Of a DNA stretch of 64,000 nucleotides, positions 10,260-25,678 are shown in pieces (the first letter of the stretch is position 1; each line of letters starts with the position of its first letter). Source of the DNA: Bifiguratus adelaidae. Taxonomy: Eukaryota > Mucoromycota > Endogonomycetes > Endogonales. A program made the translations under genes and the position numbers. Where the stretch lies: assembly GCA_002261195.1 (NCBI GenBank), contig MVBO01000006.1:2878-66877 (forward strand). The letters are read 5' to 3'. Under the pieces are notes generated by a model. The model did no database searches, was not told where the DNA came from, and worked only from the letters and a program-made list of their open reading frames with translations.

Positions 10260-11432
10260 ATGAAGAGCTTGCAAGTACGATTTCTACTCTGTGCACTCGG
10301 TGCGCAGATGATTCTGAGTACCGTCAATGGCACCGTGATCAAAATGGATATGAACGATGCGGGTCCCCGAATCTCAAAGCGACAGTTTATGCCGGGCACG
10401 AATCCGCTCAATAACGTCGCAGGTATTGTATACGATTTCCTGTTGCACGCAAGATAACTGGACTCACAAGCAACTAGCACCCGCAGCGGTAGTGCAAGCA
10501 CAAGGAGTGATACCCGATCAGGCTCAAGCCCAAGCTAACTCGTTACCACAAGTTCAGCCACAGGCTCAAGTTCAGGCTCAAGGACAGGCACAACCACAAG
10601 CTGGGGCTGTACAAGCGCAGCAGCAGTCCGCCGCTAACAATAACCAGAATCAAAACCAACATCAAGCTCCAAATCAGAATCAGAACCAAAACAGTCCGCC
10701 GCCTCAGCAGCCACAGCAAGCTCCCAAACCAGCCAATGGTCAGCAGCAGAAGGGACAGCAAACGCATGCCAATCAGAACCAGCATCCACCGGCGCAGAAT
10801 AATCAAAACAACCAAAACCCTGGTCAAGCGCCGGCCAAACCGGCTGCCCCGCCGCAGAACAATCACAATGATCAGAACGCGCAAAATCCTAATCAGGGGG
10901 CCCAAGCTAACCAGGGAATCGCACCTGTAACCTCTCCGACAGTCCCTGCATTGACGACTGAGACTCCGCCAGCGGTAATGCATCCTACCACTGCCACGCC
11001 AACCAGCCAACCAGCCAACCAGCACAAGTAACTACACCACCAGTTGCAACGGTAGCTGCTGCGACTAATGCACCTGCTGCGCAACCCAACACAAAAGCAG
11101 CACCGCCTACGACCGCACCTGCCGCGACAACACCAGCCCCAGCTGACACACCGTCCCCCGTTAACGCCATCCCCCCGCTCAGCGCAAGAAATCCAAATGG
11201 CGCGCAGAACAATGGTGCTGGTGGTGCCGCTGGTTTTGATCCTGGAGCAGGACGTAGCGTTAATGGCTCCAGTCAACCTACCGGTCCCGCTCAACCTCCT
11301 CCTGATGCCCCTGGTACGCCTAACGTAGCCACATTCCATAATAGCGCGGCAAAAGCTGGAGCGACATCTTCACTTCTACTTGCACCAAGGTTGTTGCTGA
11401 TGGTATTCATTACCCGCGTATTGTATATCTAG
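10260..11432 (+). CDS. Q/N/P/A-rich secreted, probably GPI-anchored protein with out-of-frame 8-bp repeat
   Basis: Start ATG 10260 gives MKSLQVRFLLCALGAQMILS, a signal peptide. After an intron near 10422-10476 the product is low-complexity: QAQ, QNQNQ and PQQPQQ runs, then Ala/Pro/Thr. In the reading frame from the start, translation stops at TAA 11029-11031. A second frame from about 11020 continues the same composition (VTTPPVATVAAATNAPAAQ ... GTPNVATFHNSAAKAGA). It ends in a hydrophobic GPI-like tail (SSLLLAPRLLLMVFITRVLY) with TAG at 11430-11432. The switch falls exactly at three tandem copies of GCCAACCA (10998-11021). Function is unknown; composition suits a wall or surface protein. Confidence 0.6.
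10998..11021 (+). repeat. 8-bp tandem repeat (GCCAACCA)x3 inside coding sequence
   Basis: Three perfect copies at 10998-11005, 11006-11013 and 11014-11021, followed by GCACAAG. The unit length is not a multiple of three, so each gain or loss changes the reading frame downstream. The present copy number leads to a stop at 11029. Confidence 0.85.
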
Positions 11433-11544
11433 AGGGCTTCTATATCATGCACGCATTGTTCTTGTCATTTCCCAAATTTGGATAACGAGCATTCAAGCTA
11501 CGCGTCGAAAGTCGTGTCTCTAAACCTGCCGTTGCTTTGCCAAT

Positions 11545-12049
11545 ATGGTGCAGGTCTTGGTACGCGCTAACATAAGTGACATCCCCATAGTACTTTGCGA
11601 GCTTCAAGGAAGTCTGGAGAGTGATGCTACCGACTTGCGTGGCATGGAGCTCGGCAACATTGAATTTGGCAACAAGGTAGGTCATGGCGCGAAAACATGG
11701 AAGATTGGACGCTAAGAGACACCCCTACCAGGACACTGCACATATTTACATTGGGCATCATCGACTCGAAGGCAAAAAGGTGAAGCTATCCAAACCACTA
11801 GCGTTGCTACGAAAACAAACAACAGATATGGAGTTGGACCAAGACCCGAACCCACCGTTGCCCACGTCGGAAATATCGTCTACTTTAAATACTGCAACAA
11901 GTGGCCATTTTGAGAACAACGAGTTGAAGGCGAGCGAGACATCGTCGACGTATTACGACGTTGCATTTATATTGCGCGAAAAGTACGTCTTCAGCATGCG
12001 GCCAGAACTACTCGTGCAAGAGGATCTGCGCGGTCTGACGAGGATATAG
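11545..12049 (+). CDS. CTF8: Ctf8-like subunit of the Ctf18-RFC clamp loader
   Basis: Two exons. Exon 1 (ATG 11545) reads MVQVLVRANISDIPIVLCEL ... GMELGNIEFGNK and ends at a GTAGGT donor. After an acceptor near 11731, exon 2 reads AHIYIGHHRLEGKKVKLSKP followed by LALLRK, a Thr/Ser-rich stretch, and YDVAFILREKYVFSMRPELL. The G-x-H-x-LEGK-x-V-x-L-x-KPLA block and the closing beta strand of type IL+-K-x-x-F-x-x-RP are diagnostic of Ctf8. In yeast Ctf8 and Dcc1 join Ctf18-RFC, loading PCNA at forks and supporting sister-chromatid cohesion. About 150 residues, in the family range. Lies 112 bp downstream of the surface-protein gene. Confidence 0.82.
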
Positions 12050-12081
12050 TGTGTATTACCGGCAATACTGTACATAGAAAG

Positions 12082-13668
12082 TCACGCGTCCTGCTTTTTC
12101 AAGTCTAGCAACCATAATAAAAGACTTTTGATAGAAGAGCGCACCATGCGGTGATCCGAATGCATGCTGTTGAGGACAGTCGCAGTAGCGATGGCGAAGG
12201 CGCCAATCTCGCCGATTTCCTTGACAAGGCTATTGTTGAAGAGATGATTACCGGGTCGTTCAAGTGTTCTTTTACAGACAGAGTATAATGCACGTGGAGC
12301 GACGTACAATGCCATTTCACCTCGTCTGTGCTTGTTCTCTATAAGCAACGAAAGGCCACACATCATGCAGCCCATCAGCGGTGCTAAGGTATTGTCCAGC
12401 CGTTGCTGAGGCACCTTCAGGACCGTATGCCCTATGCGCGTCCGAGTCAAGCATACCATATACCATATGGTAGCAATGAACGTGGCAAGAAAGGCGGAAG
12501 ATCGGCAGGAAGAGAGGAGAATGTGACAGCCAGAAGATATTGGATTAGAAAGAAGCTTTTGTCGGCGAAAGAGGAGAGGCGGAAGCGCGTGTACAGGGAG
12601 ATACATCTTTTAAATATGAGAAATCGATCTCTGCTAGCTCGCTGCAGCCACATACCTTCATTGCGAGCGCAAAACCATTGAACCATCGTCTGATCGCATT
12701 GGCTTCGCAACCTTCAGGGTTGCCATCATGTACAATTGTACAACTTATCCTGCTCACCTCAGCAATATCTCCTGCTGAGGCCGGCAAACCCAATTCCGCC
12801 GCGTAGTCACGCAAATAAGTCAGGTCTCCAAGCTTTTCACCGTAGCGTATTTCACCATTTCTGATCGCTCGGAGAGCGGTTAATAACCGCTCATCCATAT
12901 TTGCCATGTACGAAATCCAGCGATTGTAGGTCCTACACAAAATCGTCGGTGAGTGAACCTTGAGATGTCTATTGCTCCTTACCTTGGCAAACGTTGGGGC
13001 TCATAGAACCAATTGAACATGATTTCCGTGCAACTCACGCAAAACGCCAGCACATCCCCGTGCTCGAGGATAATAGTTGGAACATAGTCGCGGACGCGGC
13101 GCGAGTAGTAAGCGCGATGTGCCCATATGTCGAAAGCACGTACAGTGGCGAAAAACGTCAGGTCAATTGTCGTCGTCTTTGGAAAAAGATGATGTACAAT
13201 ACTGAGTGCTAATGCCGACGCAAAGAGACTTGAGCGAAAGTAATCGTTCCTGCTACGATCTGAGCACTTTTCTTCCTTTGACACTTTGTTCAGGCCATGT
13301 CTTGTACATTTCAATAGCCATTCAGGATGTTTTCGCAAGAGATCAATGCCTTCACTCCCGCCGAACGTGAGGGCAAATAGCCAAGGCGTACCGTTGCGGA
13401 CCAGGCTAGACACGAGCACCTTTCGCAAACGCGTCGCGAATAGCGTAATAAAGTTGACGAAACCAACCCTGCCCAACTTTCTTATACTGAGTAGCAGACG
13501 TACAAGCGCTGGTGCCGTCGTTATCAACCACGCGAAGACAAAGGAGCGCTTCAGTACCCTAATAACATGTTGTATATCCGGATGCCGTGTCTTTGGACCA
13601 ACAACTGAACGTTCCGATCTCTCTCCTTGAGTGCTCCTTGTCTCATCATCTCCATCAAGCGTCGCCAT
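12082..13668 (-). CDS. TMEM135-like multi-pass membrane protein
   Basis: Three or more exons on the minus strand, start ATG at 13668 (MATLDGDDETRSTQGERSER). The product has hydrophobic segments (SFVFAWLITTAPALVRLLLS, SSLFASALALSIVHHLF), then EIMFNWFYEPQRLPR. The next exon holds TYNRWISYMANMDERLL. The last exon has several membrane segments and RGEMALYVAPRALYSVCKRT, and ends ...LLLWLLDLKKQDA. The pattern matches fungal homologues of TMEM135/PMP52, proteins linked in animals to mitochondrial and peroxisomal dynamics. The R-x-E-[ML]-x-L-Y-x-x-P-R-x-x-x-[SA] block was decisive. The intron near 12601-12650 must be removed to join the last two exons. Confidence 0.7.
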
Positions 13669-13909
13669 AGCTCGCTCCAATAGGTCCCTGAAGGGTGGTC
13701 TCTTTCACATGCAATTTGAGAGTCAAAATTTCAATAACGCAAGAACGTTCCACATCCCGTGGAGACGAAGCGATATCCAATGAATGAAAGGTATTGATGC
13801 TACCCAATGATTTACACTACGTCGTTAGATCGTACACGAGGCAGTCTGGATCCCTCCTTTCAAGTAGGGAGCCTGCCCAATAGCTGCAATGTATTGTACA
13901 CGGGAATGA

Positions 13910-16900
13910 TTAGTTAAGGGTGCCTCTGCAGCCACTTGAGCCACATAAACAGGGAATCTTGTCAGCTTCTATAGGGAACTTATAGTCGTAGGTGATCTCC
14001 TCATCCTTCTCAATATCACGGTTGGCGTAAATGACGATCTTCTTTTGCTTGTCGACCGTGATGATCTTGGCACTGCAATTAGGCTAAGGGTGACAGCAAT
14101 GAGAACTCAGAAGGCATATTACCGCAATCACCTTCACCTACCGTGCAGCAATGATTGATGAACCGGGCCACATTGCCCTTCTTTGTCGCATCAATTACCG
14201 TATCGTCATCGACTCTGAATAAATATGAGCTGCCTATACCAGAACGTTCATATTTCTTCTCTCGGAGATCCGCTACTTGCTGTCGAATGACTTCGCCGAC
14301 ATACTCAATCACCATGTCATGAGCATCGATGTGTTCCTGTGCAAATAGTCCCCAGTCATGAATGGGTGATTTTGCAAATTTGAGTTGCTTTTTGCGGTTC
14401 TTGAGTTGACTGAACTTGAGCAAGTCAGAGTCGTTTGCCATGGACTTCTTTTGGTTGTCAATGTCCACGAGCAGACGTCGATTATTGACACGATTCGTAC
14501 GTGACGTGATCTGCCCAGAAACAACTGGAGTTGTGTCGAAGACGGACTTGTTCTTGGGAAGATAGGTAGCCTTGACTTCGTCAGGGATAACATAATAGCC
14601 TCTGCTACGAGCACATTCAGTTGGAGCAGTAAACAAGGCATCATCAACTTCCAGTCGATATGGTGCATGCTGCCCAAGATCCCGCTGACGTATTGCTATA
14701 GCCTTACGGAGGAAATCGGCATCTTCGGCATCACTGACCGGTTCAAATTCTGCCCAATCGTCCATTGAACAATCTGATGGCGTATCCATGCCACTCGAGA
14801 TTGATTCAAGATCGTCCTCGCGGGCATCTTCTCGCGATCCCACCGTTACTTGCGACTCTACGGATCGTTCCTTTTCGTAACGTTGCCGATCGCCTTCGGA
14901 ATCTTCACTCTTCGCTCGTTTGACCCTGTCGCTCTCGGTGATCGATAGGCCGTTCGCTTTTCGCTTTTCGCCAACAGCCTTGATGCTGGATAACTCGGTT
15001 TCACTCTCGCTACTGGTAAAATCAATGTCCCGCTGAGCGATCACCACTTTGTCCGAGTCTTTGTCGTGCCGGCGTTTCTTTCTCGATGGCTGCGATTTCG
15101 TCTTGCTTGGCACTTTCTTGAGGGGTGGCGATGGACTCGGGGACCTTGAGGAGCTTACTACCGACTCGACATCGTCATTGACAAGGAAACCATCGTCATT
15201 ATCCCATCTGCGTCGAGGAGTGCTTTCTGAATCCGATTCGAACGCTCTTTCGTCTTGCAAATGTAATTCCCTGAGAAAATCGCTATGATTTTCATCTTGA
15301 TCGTCACTCTCGCTGAGGTAGTCTCTCAAACGGGTTTGCTGCTTTTTCCGCAACTGAGTGCGACTCGTTTCCCGGAGCGACTCACTTCCTGGCGCCTCTG
15401 AGTTAGGTATGGATTTGGGCTCCGACTCTGTCACCACTGAAGCATTAACATCTCCAGTGACAGATTTTGCTGGGAAAGATGGTACCTCTCCAGGCTCGGG
15501 AGATGAAACTTGTTGTCTTGGGGATATGCTACCTCTGCCAAGCTTGTGTTCCAAATGTTCGCGCTCTCTGTCGATCGACTCTTGTAAATCACGCTTGTCA
15601 GACTTTCGTCGCCGATGCGCCTTTGATTTTGCACCATCGGTTGTATCTCTGTTAGACGATTGATTTCGCCGTTTAAATTTGGGAAGCTTCCGAATCGCGC
15701 TCAAGATATCTTCAGTTGCATCGTCGATACTCTGCAATCGGGTATGAATTTCTGTGTCACCTTTTGATAGAGCGTTTGTTTCATGGTCACCATTCACGGT
15801 CGGTTTCGCCGTCACGACAGATGCATCAACATCCATCCCATCTCCAGATCCAGCATCCTCAGTCTTCAAGGCGAGGTTAGCAGTGCCGCTTTCTTGGTCT
15901 GTAGTTTGTATCGAAGGTGTCTTTTTGAGCTCCGAAGGTTCTGCCGTTACCGGTTCATTCGAAGTTTCCTGTGTCATTCGTCGAGGGTGAGTGGAGGGAT
16001 TCAGAAAGTCTTGTATGCACGGCGTTATAACGCGAGCTTTGACATCCTTAAGAAACACTTCAGACAGCTCCGCCATGAGGATTTCTTTCGTGTGCTTGAG
16101 TAATTCCTTGCCTTCCATTGAACGGTACCGGTAAGAGTTGAGTAAGTTCTTGGGTGTACTTTTGCCCAAAGGTATGGCGTCGCTTTTGGTTGTTGACAGC
16201 TCGGTGCCTTCGGTCTGCTTTTGTATGATATTAGGGTCAGGCTTTGAGAATAGGGATGGCGAATTTGAAGGTTTCTTGCCGAGTTCGGGTTTAACGCCAG
16301 CCTCTCCCTTCAGCACTCCGCTGCGACGGTCAGAAATAGAAAGGGGATCGCCGGCCGTTGGTGGAGGTGGGCTTGAGATGGTGACGGATTCTTTCAGATG
16401 TAAAGCATATCCCATCAAGCTGGTGCCGTCGAGCTTTGCGCGCGCAGCGTGGGCATACTGACGGGTTGGGAATACTACAAACCACTCCTCTGCATCATGA
16501 TATATCTATATACGAATGTCAATCATCATTCATTGTAACAAATTATGAGTCAACTTTGACGACTTACATCCAGAGAAGAGAATGGTGCAAACTTCTGTTC
16601 GAGTTTCCCTAGTATTCCGCGCTGAAACGGCAATGAATGTCGCGAGATAACGAGGCAAGGTTGTCCCCGCCCAATCCTCTCACTAGGTCGATTACTTTCA
16701 TGAGGAAGATGAGAACGAGGCGAATTGCGTTGATAGTCACGATAATCAAACGATGGTCTTCTGTCGGCAGGACTAGATGGCTGCTGATAGTAGTTACCGT
16801 GTGGTGGACGCTCAATGCGGCGTGACCCATGGGGTGTCCTGTGGTCAAATGATGAATGATACGACGGCCGATCCCAGTCAAATTCGTCGTATGGCCGCTC

Positions 16901-18250
16901 ATGACGCCAGTGACCATCGTACGAATAATCCAAGCTAGGCTCGCGCCCCCTATCCCTTCGATCCATATCACGCCGATACAAGTAATCATACGAGTCCCGG
17001 CTATGGCTCCTTGTAGGGCTTCTATCCCAAGATCGACTTCTGCTTCGAGACCCTGAGAAACTCCTCGTGTAAGATCGATCGCGCGACCTTGAATGAGACC
17101 GTGACCGTGAGACAGAGGGACTGCGTTGCCTACGATGTAAGTCATCCGTTGCGTTCGTCCCATTGGCGTTGGGAGCTATATGCCGAAAAGCTTCAGGTGC
17201 AGGTCGTCCATAGTGTTCCAGTGAGTTGTCATCTTGATAAAAATGATGGGGTTTCATGTGTTCTTGCGTTCGTTTGGTGCCATTGCGCATAACGCCGATT
17301 TCGCCTTCTTCATAGTCCTCCTGTTTCGGGCTAACAAGAGGCAGATGGTTTGACCGGTTGGTCGAGGCACCTGTTCCATCGCCTTGACCGGATATTGCAG
17401 GTCGTTTTGTTTGTGTGTCAGTGGTAATCCTTTGCTTTCCCAAGGCTTGAACAGCAGCTTCCAACTTGGTGCCATCGTCATCAAGCTCGACCCTCACGTA
17501 AACTCCGTTCCCTAGTCGACGTTCCTTTCCCTTTTCGGCTGCAACTCTTGCGGCTTCAAAAGCGTTGTCACCGCCGAAAACGATTCGTCCTAAGCCAAGA
17601 CTGCCTCCCGTGTCCGGATCTTTCTCGATATGCACACTTTCTATCGGGCCGTAGAGTGAGAAAAAGGTGGTCAACTGATCTACTGTGGTTAATGGTCCAA
17701 GCTGAGAGAGAAATATGGCGAGGGGAGGAGGTGGACCGCGGGAGTTTGTATCGTACTAAGTGCGCCCCGTGTGAGTACACAATATAACGACCGGCGTCAA
17801 CCGGGATTACGGATCTACATACCTGGAACTGGACCCGTAGCAACGACTCCACCCAACCTTGCCGACCTTTAGAGACATGTCGTCCATACGTCGGTAGATC
17901 GCGTCGTGGATCCCGTGGTTTGGCCGCCAACTCCTAAATTGCGCGCAAAGGAAACCGTTTAGCTTGATGGTGTGGAGAGCAAGACGCGTGCATGTGGCCG
18001 ATGCACACGTCCGCTACCAGATTCAATTGCAACTTACCCCCGCCTTCCCTACTCCCTCAAAGCGATAGACTACTCCTCCTTTCTTGCTGCTGTTGTTGTC
18101 GAGTTCAGGATCATAGACGACTTTGTAGTCGCGTTTGGCAGAACGTTTAGCGGCGTCTTTTGCTTGTTGTAACGTGATTATGCTTTTTTCCAATTCCACG
18201 CGGACAGCTGCGAAGCCGAAATGGCTTCTATCTTGAACCGCCCTGTACAC
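13910..18250 (-). CDS. SET1: histone H3 lysine-4 methyltransferase, COMPASS catalytic subunit
   Basis: N-terminal exons give [11 protein letters not shown] and, after an intron, [23 protein letters not shown] 1 follows ([20 protein letters not shown] ... GLGRIVF). RS-rich sequence leads to a second RRM-like block ([20 protein letters not shown] ... [17 protein letters not shown]). A long acidic/Ser region follows, then the n-SET part ([16 protein letters not shown]). The SET domain is [33 protein letters not shown] and, across an intron, [11 protein letters not shown]. It closes with ITYDYKFP and post-[16 protein letters not shown], stop 13910-13912. This is the full Set1 layout: it mono-, di- and trimethylates H3K4 at active promoters. 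The first exon is uncertain, so 18250 is the upstream limit of recognisable frame, not a proven start. Confidence 0.9.
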
Positions 18251-18561
18251 GTCTCTTGAAACCTATAGGAACTTACCAAGTACAAGAGCGAGAGCTCCTG
18301 TCGACACCGTGAAATTTGTGTGACGTCACGAATTTAACCACCCAGAGCTGAGATTGCACCAATGTTGCCTCTTGTACTTGGAACACTTTGCTTTTCATGA
18401 CCGGGGTCTACGTTATCGCTGTTAGAACGATGGTTCACCGAGAAAGACAGCTATTCAGCTCAAGCTGACATGAGCAAGCCTTATTAGACTTGATAGATTA
18501 CTGCGGATATCCATGGAATGCATCGTTCCACTGATCAATTGTTCCGACGGTATCTACAGTA

Positions 18562-20850
<2,289 letters not shown>

Positions 20851-20938
20851 AGCCTGCCAAGAAGAACAATGTCTCAATTTCCATAATGGGTTTGCATGAA
20901 CATGAAAGCGCGAGGAAACCATTGTTCCATTGCTCTGT

Positions 20939-22701
<1,763 letters not shown>

Positions 22702-22770
22702 GTCAAAGACGGAAAGGGTGGTCCTGGCTTTTGATCAACGGGATCAACAGTCACATTTTTATTTCTAACT

Positions 22771-23754
22771 TCAAGGCTGGAACACAATGCGACCTTGACT
22801 TTCATCCATATCCCATGCAGTCTCCACATTGGCGAGCTTTTGGTGGTTGATGGAAACAGAAAGATCCTTTTGAACAATCTGCTCAATCATATCCTTCATT
22901 TCTCCCTGGAATTGAGCCTTAGGAAGAGCGCCGACTCCACTTCCCGAGAGGCCACTTCCCGAGAGGTAGAGATTGAGTTGACGGAAAGGAGCAACACTGA
23001 GATTGCCCGACGGACCATTCATGGATCCAACGTTGATCCAGTCCAGTCTCTGGGTACTGTCGCGTCCAGAAGTTGAAATCGCACTGAGCACAAGCTCAGC
23101 GACATCGCCCCAAAGGTAGTCGAGAATCACATCGACATTGCGCCCTTCTTTGGCAAAGGCGGCCTTGTTGGCTTGTTCATCGTCTGTCAAAGTGATTGAA
23201 GCATCCATTCCAGATTGAAGAAGCTTGTCCAAGACTTGTTGGTTGCGGCCGACACCAATGATGCGAGACGCGCCGAGTAAGCGTGCAATTGGGACGGCCA
23301 TATGACCACTTGAGCCTGTCACGCCGAGAATCAGAATACTGAAGCCCTTTTTGACCGGTACACGTGTTCGCAAGGCTAGCCATGAAGACATGGCAGGATT
23401 AGCAGTGCCAGCGACCGTTATCGGGTTCGCATTGGACGGAATCGGAATACAATCAGCCCTTGGGACGTTGGCGTATTCGGCAAAGACCTCGGCCCTAGGA
23501 GACATGGTCAAAAAGTACGTCAACTCTCCGTTCGGCAGACGCCCAACGCCGTCGAAACCAGGTACAAGGGGAAATCCACCGGCTGTTGCGGAATAATGGG
23601 CTCCAGAAGCACGAGCACGCGTCAAACGATGCAAACCAGTCGCGAGGACCTGAACTTGAACTTCATCGCCATCCGGATCCCTAAGCTCTCGCTGTTCGTA
23701 TTTTGGCGCTTGATTAGGTCCATGAATAATCGCTTGATAGATGGAACGAGGCAT
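22771..23754 (-). CDS. medium-chain dehydrogenase/reductase (quinone-oxidoreductase-like)
   Basis: Single exon of 327 residues from ATG 23754 (MPRSIYQAIIHGPNQAPKY); an upstream in-frame Met at 23799 would add 15 residues. N-terminal GroES-like fold (GDEVQVQVLATGLHR, GFPLVPGFDGVGRLPNG) precedes a Rossmann segment ILILGVTGSSGHMAVPIARL followed by LGASRIIGVGRN. The structural zinc cysteines are absent, as in zinc-free quinone reductases (zeta-crystallin branch). These enzymes reduce quinones or enones with NADPH; the substrate is unknown. It is the immediate upstream neighbour of the 4,6-dehydratase on the same strand, with 69 bp between its stop and the next start. Confidence 0.85.
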   Translation of the reverse strand: MPRSIYQAIIHGPNQAPKYEQRELRDPDGDEVQVQVLATGLHRLTRARASGAHYSATAGGFPLVPGFDGVGRLPNGELTYFLTMSPRAEVFAEYANVPRADCIPIPSNANPITVAGTANPAMSSWLALRTRVPVKKGFSILILGVTGSSGHMAVPIARLLGASRIIGVGRNQQVLDKLLQSGMDASITLTDDEQANKAAFAKEGRNVDVILDYLWGDVAELVLSAISTSGRDSTQRLDWINVGSMNGPSGNLSVAPFRQLNLYLSGSGLSGSGVGALPKAQFQGEMKDMIEQIVQKDLSVSINHQKLANVETAWDMDESQGRIVFQP

Positions 23755-23973
23755 GGTGGATAAGGATCGACAAACAACGCTAATCATTATAAACCCCACA
23801 CGCGGTTAAATTCCGACGGCGCCGTTTCGGCGAATTGTTGGCCCCTGTATATCAATAGGGTTAGGGTCTACGTAAAGAATGAGGCTTTCGCTAAGAATTA
23901 TGAAAAATTTTTAAGCACAGCCATTGAACCCTCCACACTCTCTCTTTCTTTCACTTTTGCGCTCTTTGCCACC

Positions 23974-24711
23974 ATGCCTATCCATCTATGCTATGCTTCT
24001 ACAGAAGGAACACTAGATGCGTCGATGGGTTCTTGTGTAAGCAGCGGAGATTTTGCACAGAAAGAGTCTAACCATACTGTTGACAGTGATGAATGCTATG
24101 GATTTAGACTAGCTGGAGATAGATGCTCTAGTAGCACTCCACCGCTCACACGACATTCATCACCATGTTCAACAGATACTGTTCTGTCAGAGGACGGATA
24201 TTCTGTCAAAACGCCTCCTCAGGATTGGACAGGTAGTGATGTGGCGATAGGCTATGCGTATCAGCCTACTCACATGGATGCGATGGATATGGTCAGTAAG
24301 CACATGGAGCAGGGATTAAGTATTCATTCTCCTATGCTAACAGCCAACTCTTCAAGCCTTTTGATGGGTAGTGATTCATCTACCGCAAAAGAGTTTACGA
24401 GTCATGTCAAAACGCCCTATTTTATTCCGAGTCCATCGTCCCAAATTTACGACGACATCATCCAAGGCGATCAGTCCGCTCTTTCTGGCTATCTATTTCC
24501 CAGTTTCGAGGACGACAAACCTTACTGTCCATCGGGAGTACCTTACGGCTGGATCCAAGACGATATCCGCATGGAGGAGACATATACGGTGGATGAAGAT
24601 TCCATTGACACTGCGCTCTTTCTCTCTGAATTGGAAGATTTTATGCAAGAAATCGAATACGAGGATCTGCGATCCTCACTTGTACATGATATACCTGACG
24701 AATGTAAATAA
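23974..24711 (+). CDS. unknown Ser/Asp-rich protein
   Basis: Uninterrupted frame of 245 codons from ATG 23974 (MPIHLCYASTEGTLDASMGS) to TAA 24709-24711. No domain was recognised. The protein is acidic and rich in Ser, Thr and Asp, with SHVKTPYFIPSPSSQIYDD in the middle and an acidic end (SLVHDIPDE). No signal peptide, membrane segment or zinc finger is seen. A pyrimidine-rich tract (TCTCTCTTTCTTTCAC) sits just before the start, common in fungal promoters, which supports a real gene. It could be a rapidly evolving regulator; that is only a guess. Confidence 0.55.
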   Translation: MPIHLCYASTEGTLDASMGSCVSSGDFAQKESNHTVDSDECYGFRLAGDRCSSSTPPLTRHSSPCSTDTVLSEDGYSVKTPPQDWTGSDVAIGYAYQPTHMDAMDMVSKHMEQGLSIHSPMLTANSSSLLMGSDSSTAKEFTSHVKTPYFIPSPSSQIYDDIIQGDQSALSGYLFPSFEDDKPYCPSGVPYGWIQDDIRMEETYTVDEDSIDTALFLSELEDFMQEIEYEDLRSSLVHDIPDECK

Positions 24712-25097
24712 TTTTATTTCATCTTGTCGTATAACAAAACGCTTGATGATAGTCAACTTCTGCAATTACTTTCTCTATCACACCTGTCACTCGTCTGCTT
24801 TTTGCAATGCTTACAAGAAATTCTTGAGCAAGGACTAGCTTCCTGTCATTTCGGACATTTATTTGCGGAATTGGTTCCCATTATGATACACATTTTCAAC
24901 CATGAAACCTTCTTTTGACAAGGTTTGTACACGAATGCCGTGAGCAGTGTACGTGCAGCAACTCAGTAAAACCACAAGGAATGTGAGCCGCTTGTCAGCG
25001 CATGCCTTTCGCAGGTGGTGCAAGATTTGTCTGATTTTGTACAGATCTGCCATGAAGACATGCAAGTGTGCCATCAAACGAAGTGTGGACGCGACGC

Positions 25098-25544
25098 ATG
25101 CTCAAGACCGCATCATCAAGCTTGACAACGACTGGACAACAGAATGGCGCTGAAGCAATGTACCAGAGGTGGGAAACTTTGTCTACAGCCATCAGGGGCG
25201 CAAATGTAAGATTTGTAAACTCTTCTCTCATCTGTGCACCTTATCGAATGGCTTCCACCTTTCAACGCTAGATAGAGCTATTGATGTTAAGAGACAAGCT
25301 AAACGATCGACTGGTACAAGAAGCAGCTTTAGACCATCAAATCACGGAATTGCAGCTGAACATAGAGCGGCAGTCTCAAATACAGGTTACCGATACCTTC
25401 ACGTCCATGGAGCACAAGCAGGACGCCTTCACCTCAACCAAGTGCCCAAAAGTGGCACAGCAACGCGTCAGGAATAACTTTACTTTACATTGCGGAGTAT
25501 TGCTGTGTTCAATTCTGCTGGCGGGTCTTTTTAGAGTTCTGTAA
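25098..25544 (+). CDS. small tail-anchored coiled-coil protein, unknown
   Basis: Two-exon model: exon 1 from ATG 25098 to 25205 ends at a GTAAG donor, and exon 2 runs 25272-25544. The joined frame is open and reads MLKTASSSLTTTGQQNGAEA, MYQRWETLSTAIRGAN, then a heptad-like stretch (LMLRDKLNDRLVQEAALDHQ, ITELQLNIERQ). It ends in one hydrophobic segment (LHCGVLLCSILLAGLFRVL) directly before the stop, the layout of a C-tail-anchored membrane protein. Upstream exons between 24900 and 25098 are possible but could not be joined convincingly. Convergent with the PRA1 gene. Not recognised as a SNARE. Confidence 0.4.
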
Positions 25545-25678
25545 GACATTTAGTGGTATACTGGATAATTAAATCAGCGCATAAAAAGGTGACAAAGCTA
25601 TATATGTGTCGATTGATCATTATGCTAGCGATATACAACCACCTAGAATGTATGTGCAAAACGCAATGTAAGCCGATT

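Noticed and set aside
10543-11339. Leu/Arg-rich minus-strand frames resembling leucine repeats
   Set aside because: They are antisense shadows of the CAG/CAA-rich surface-protein gene.
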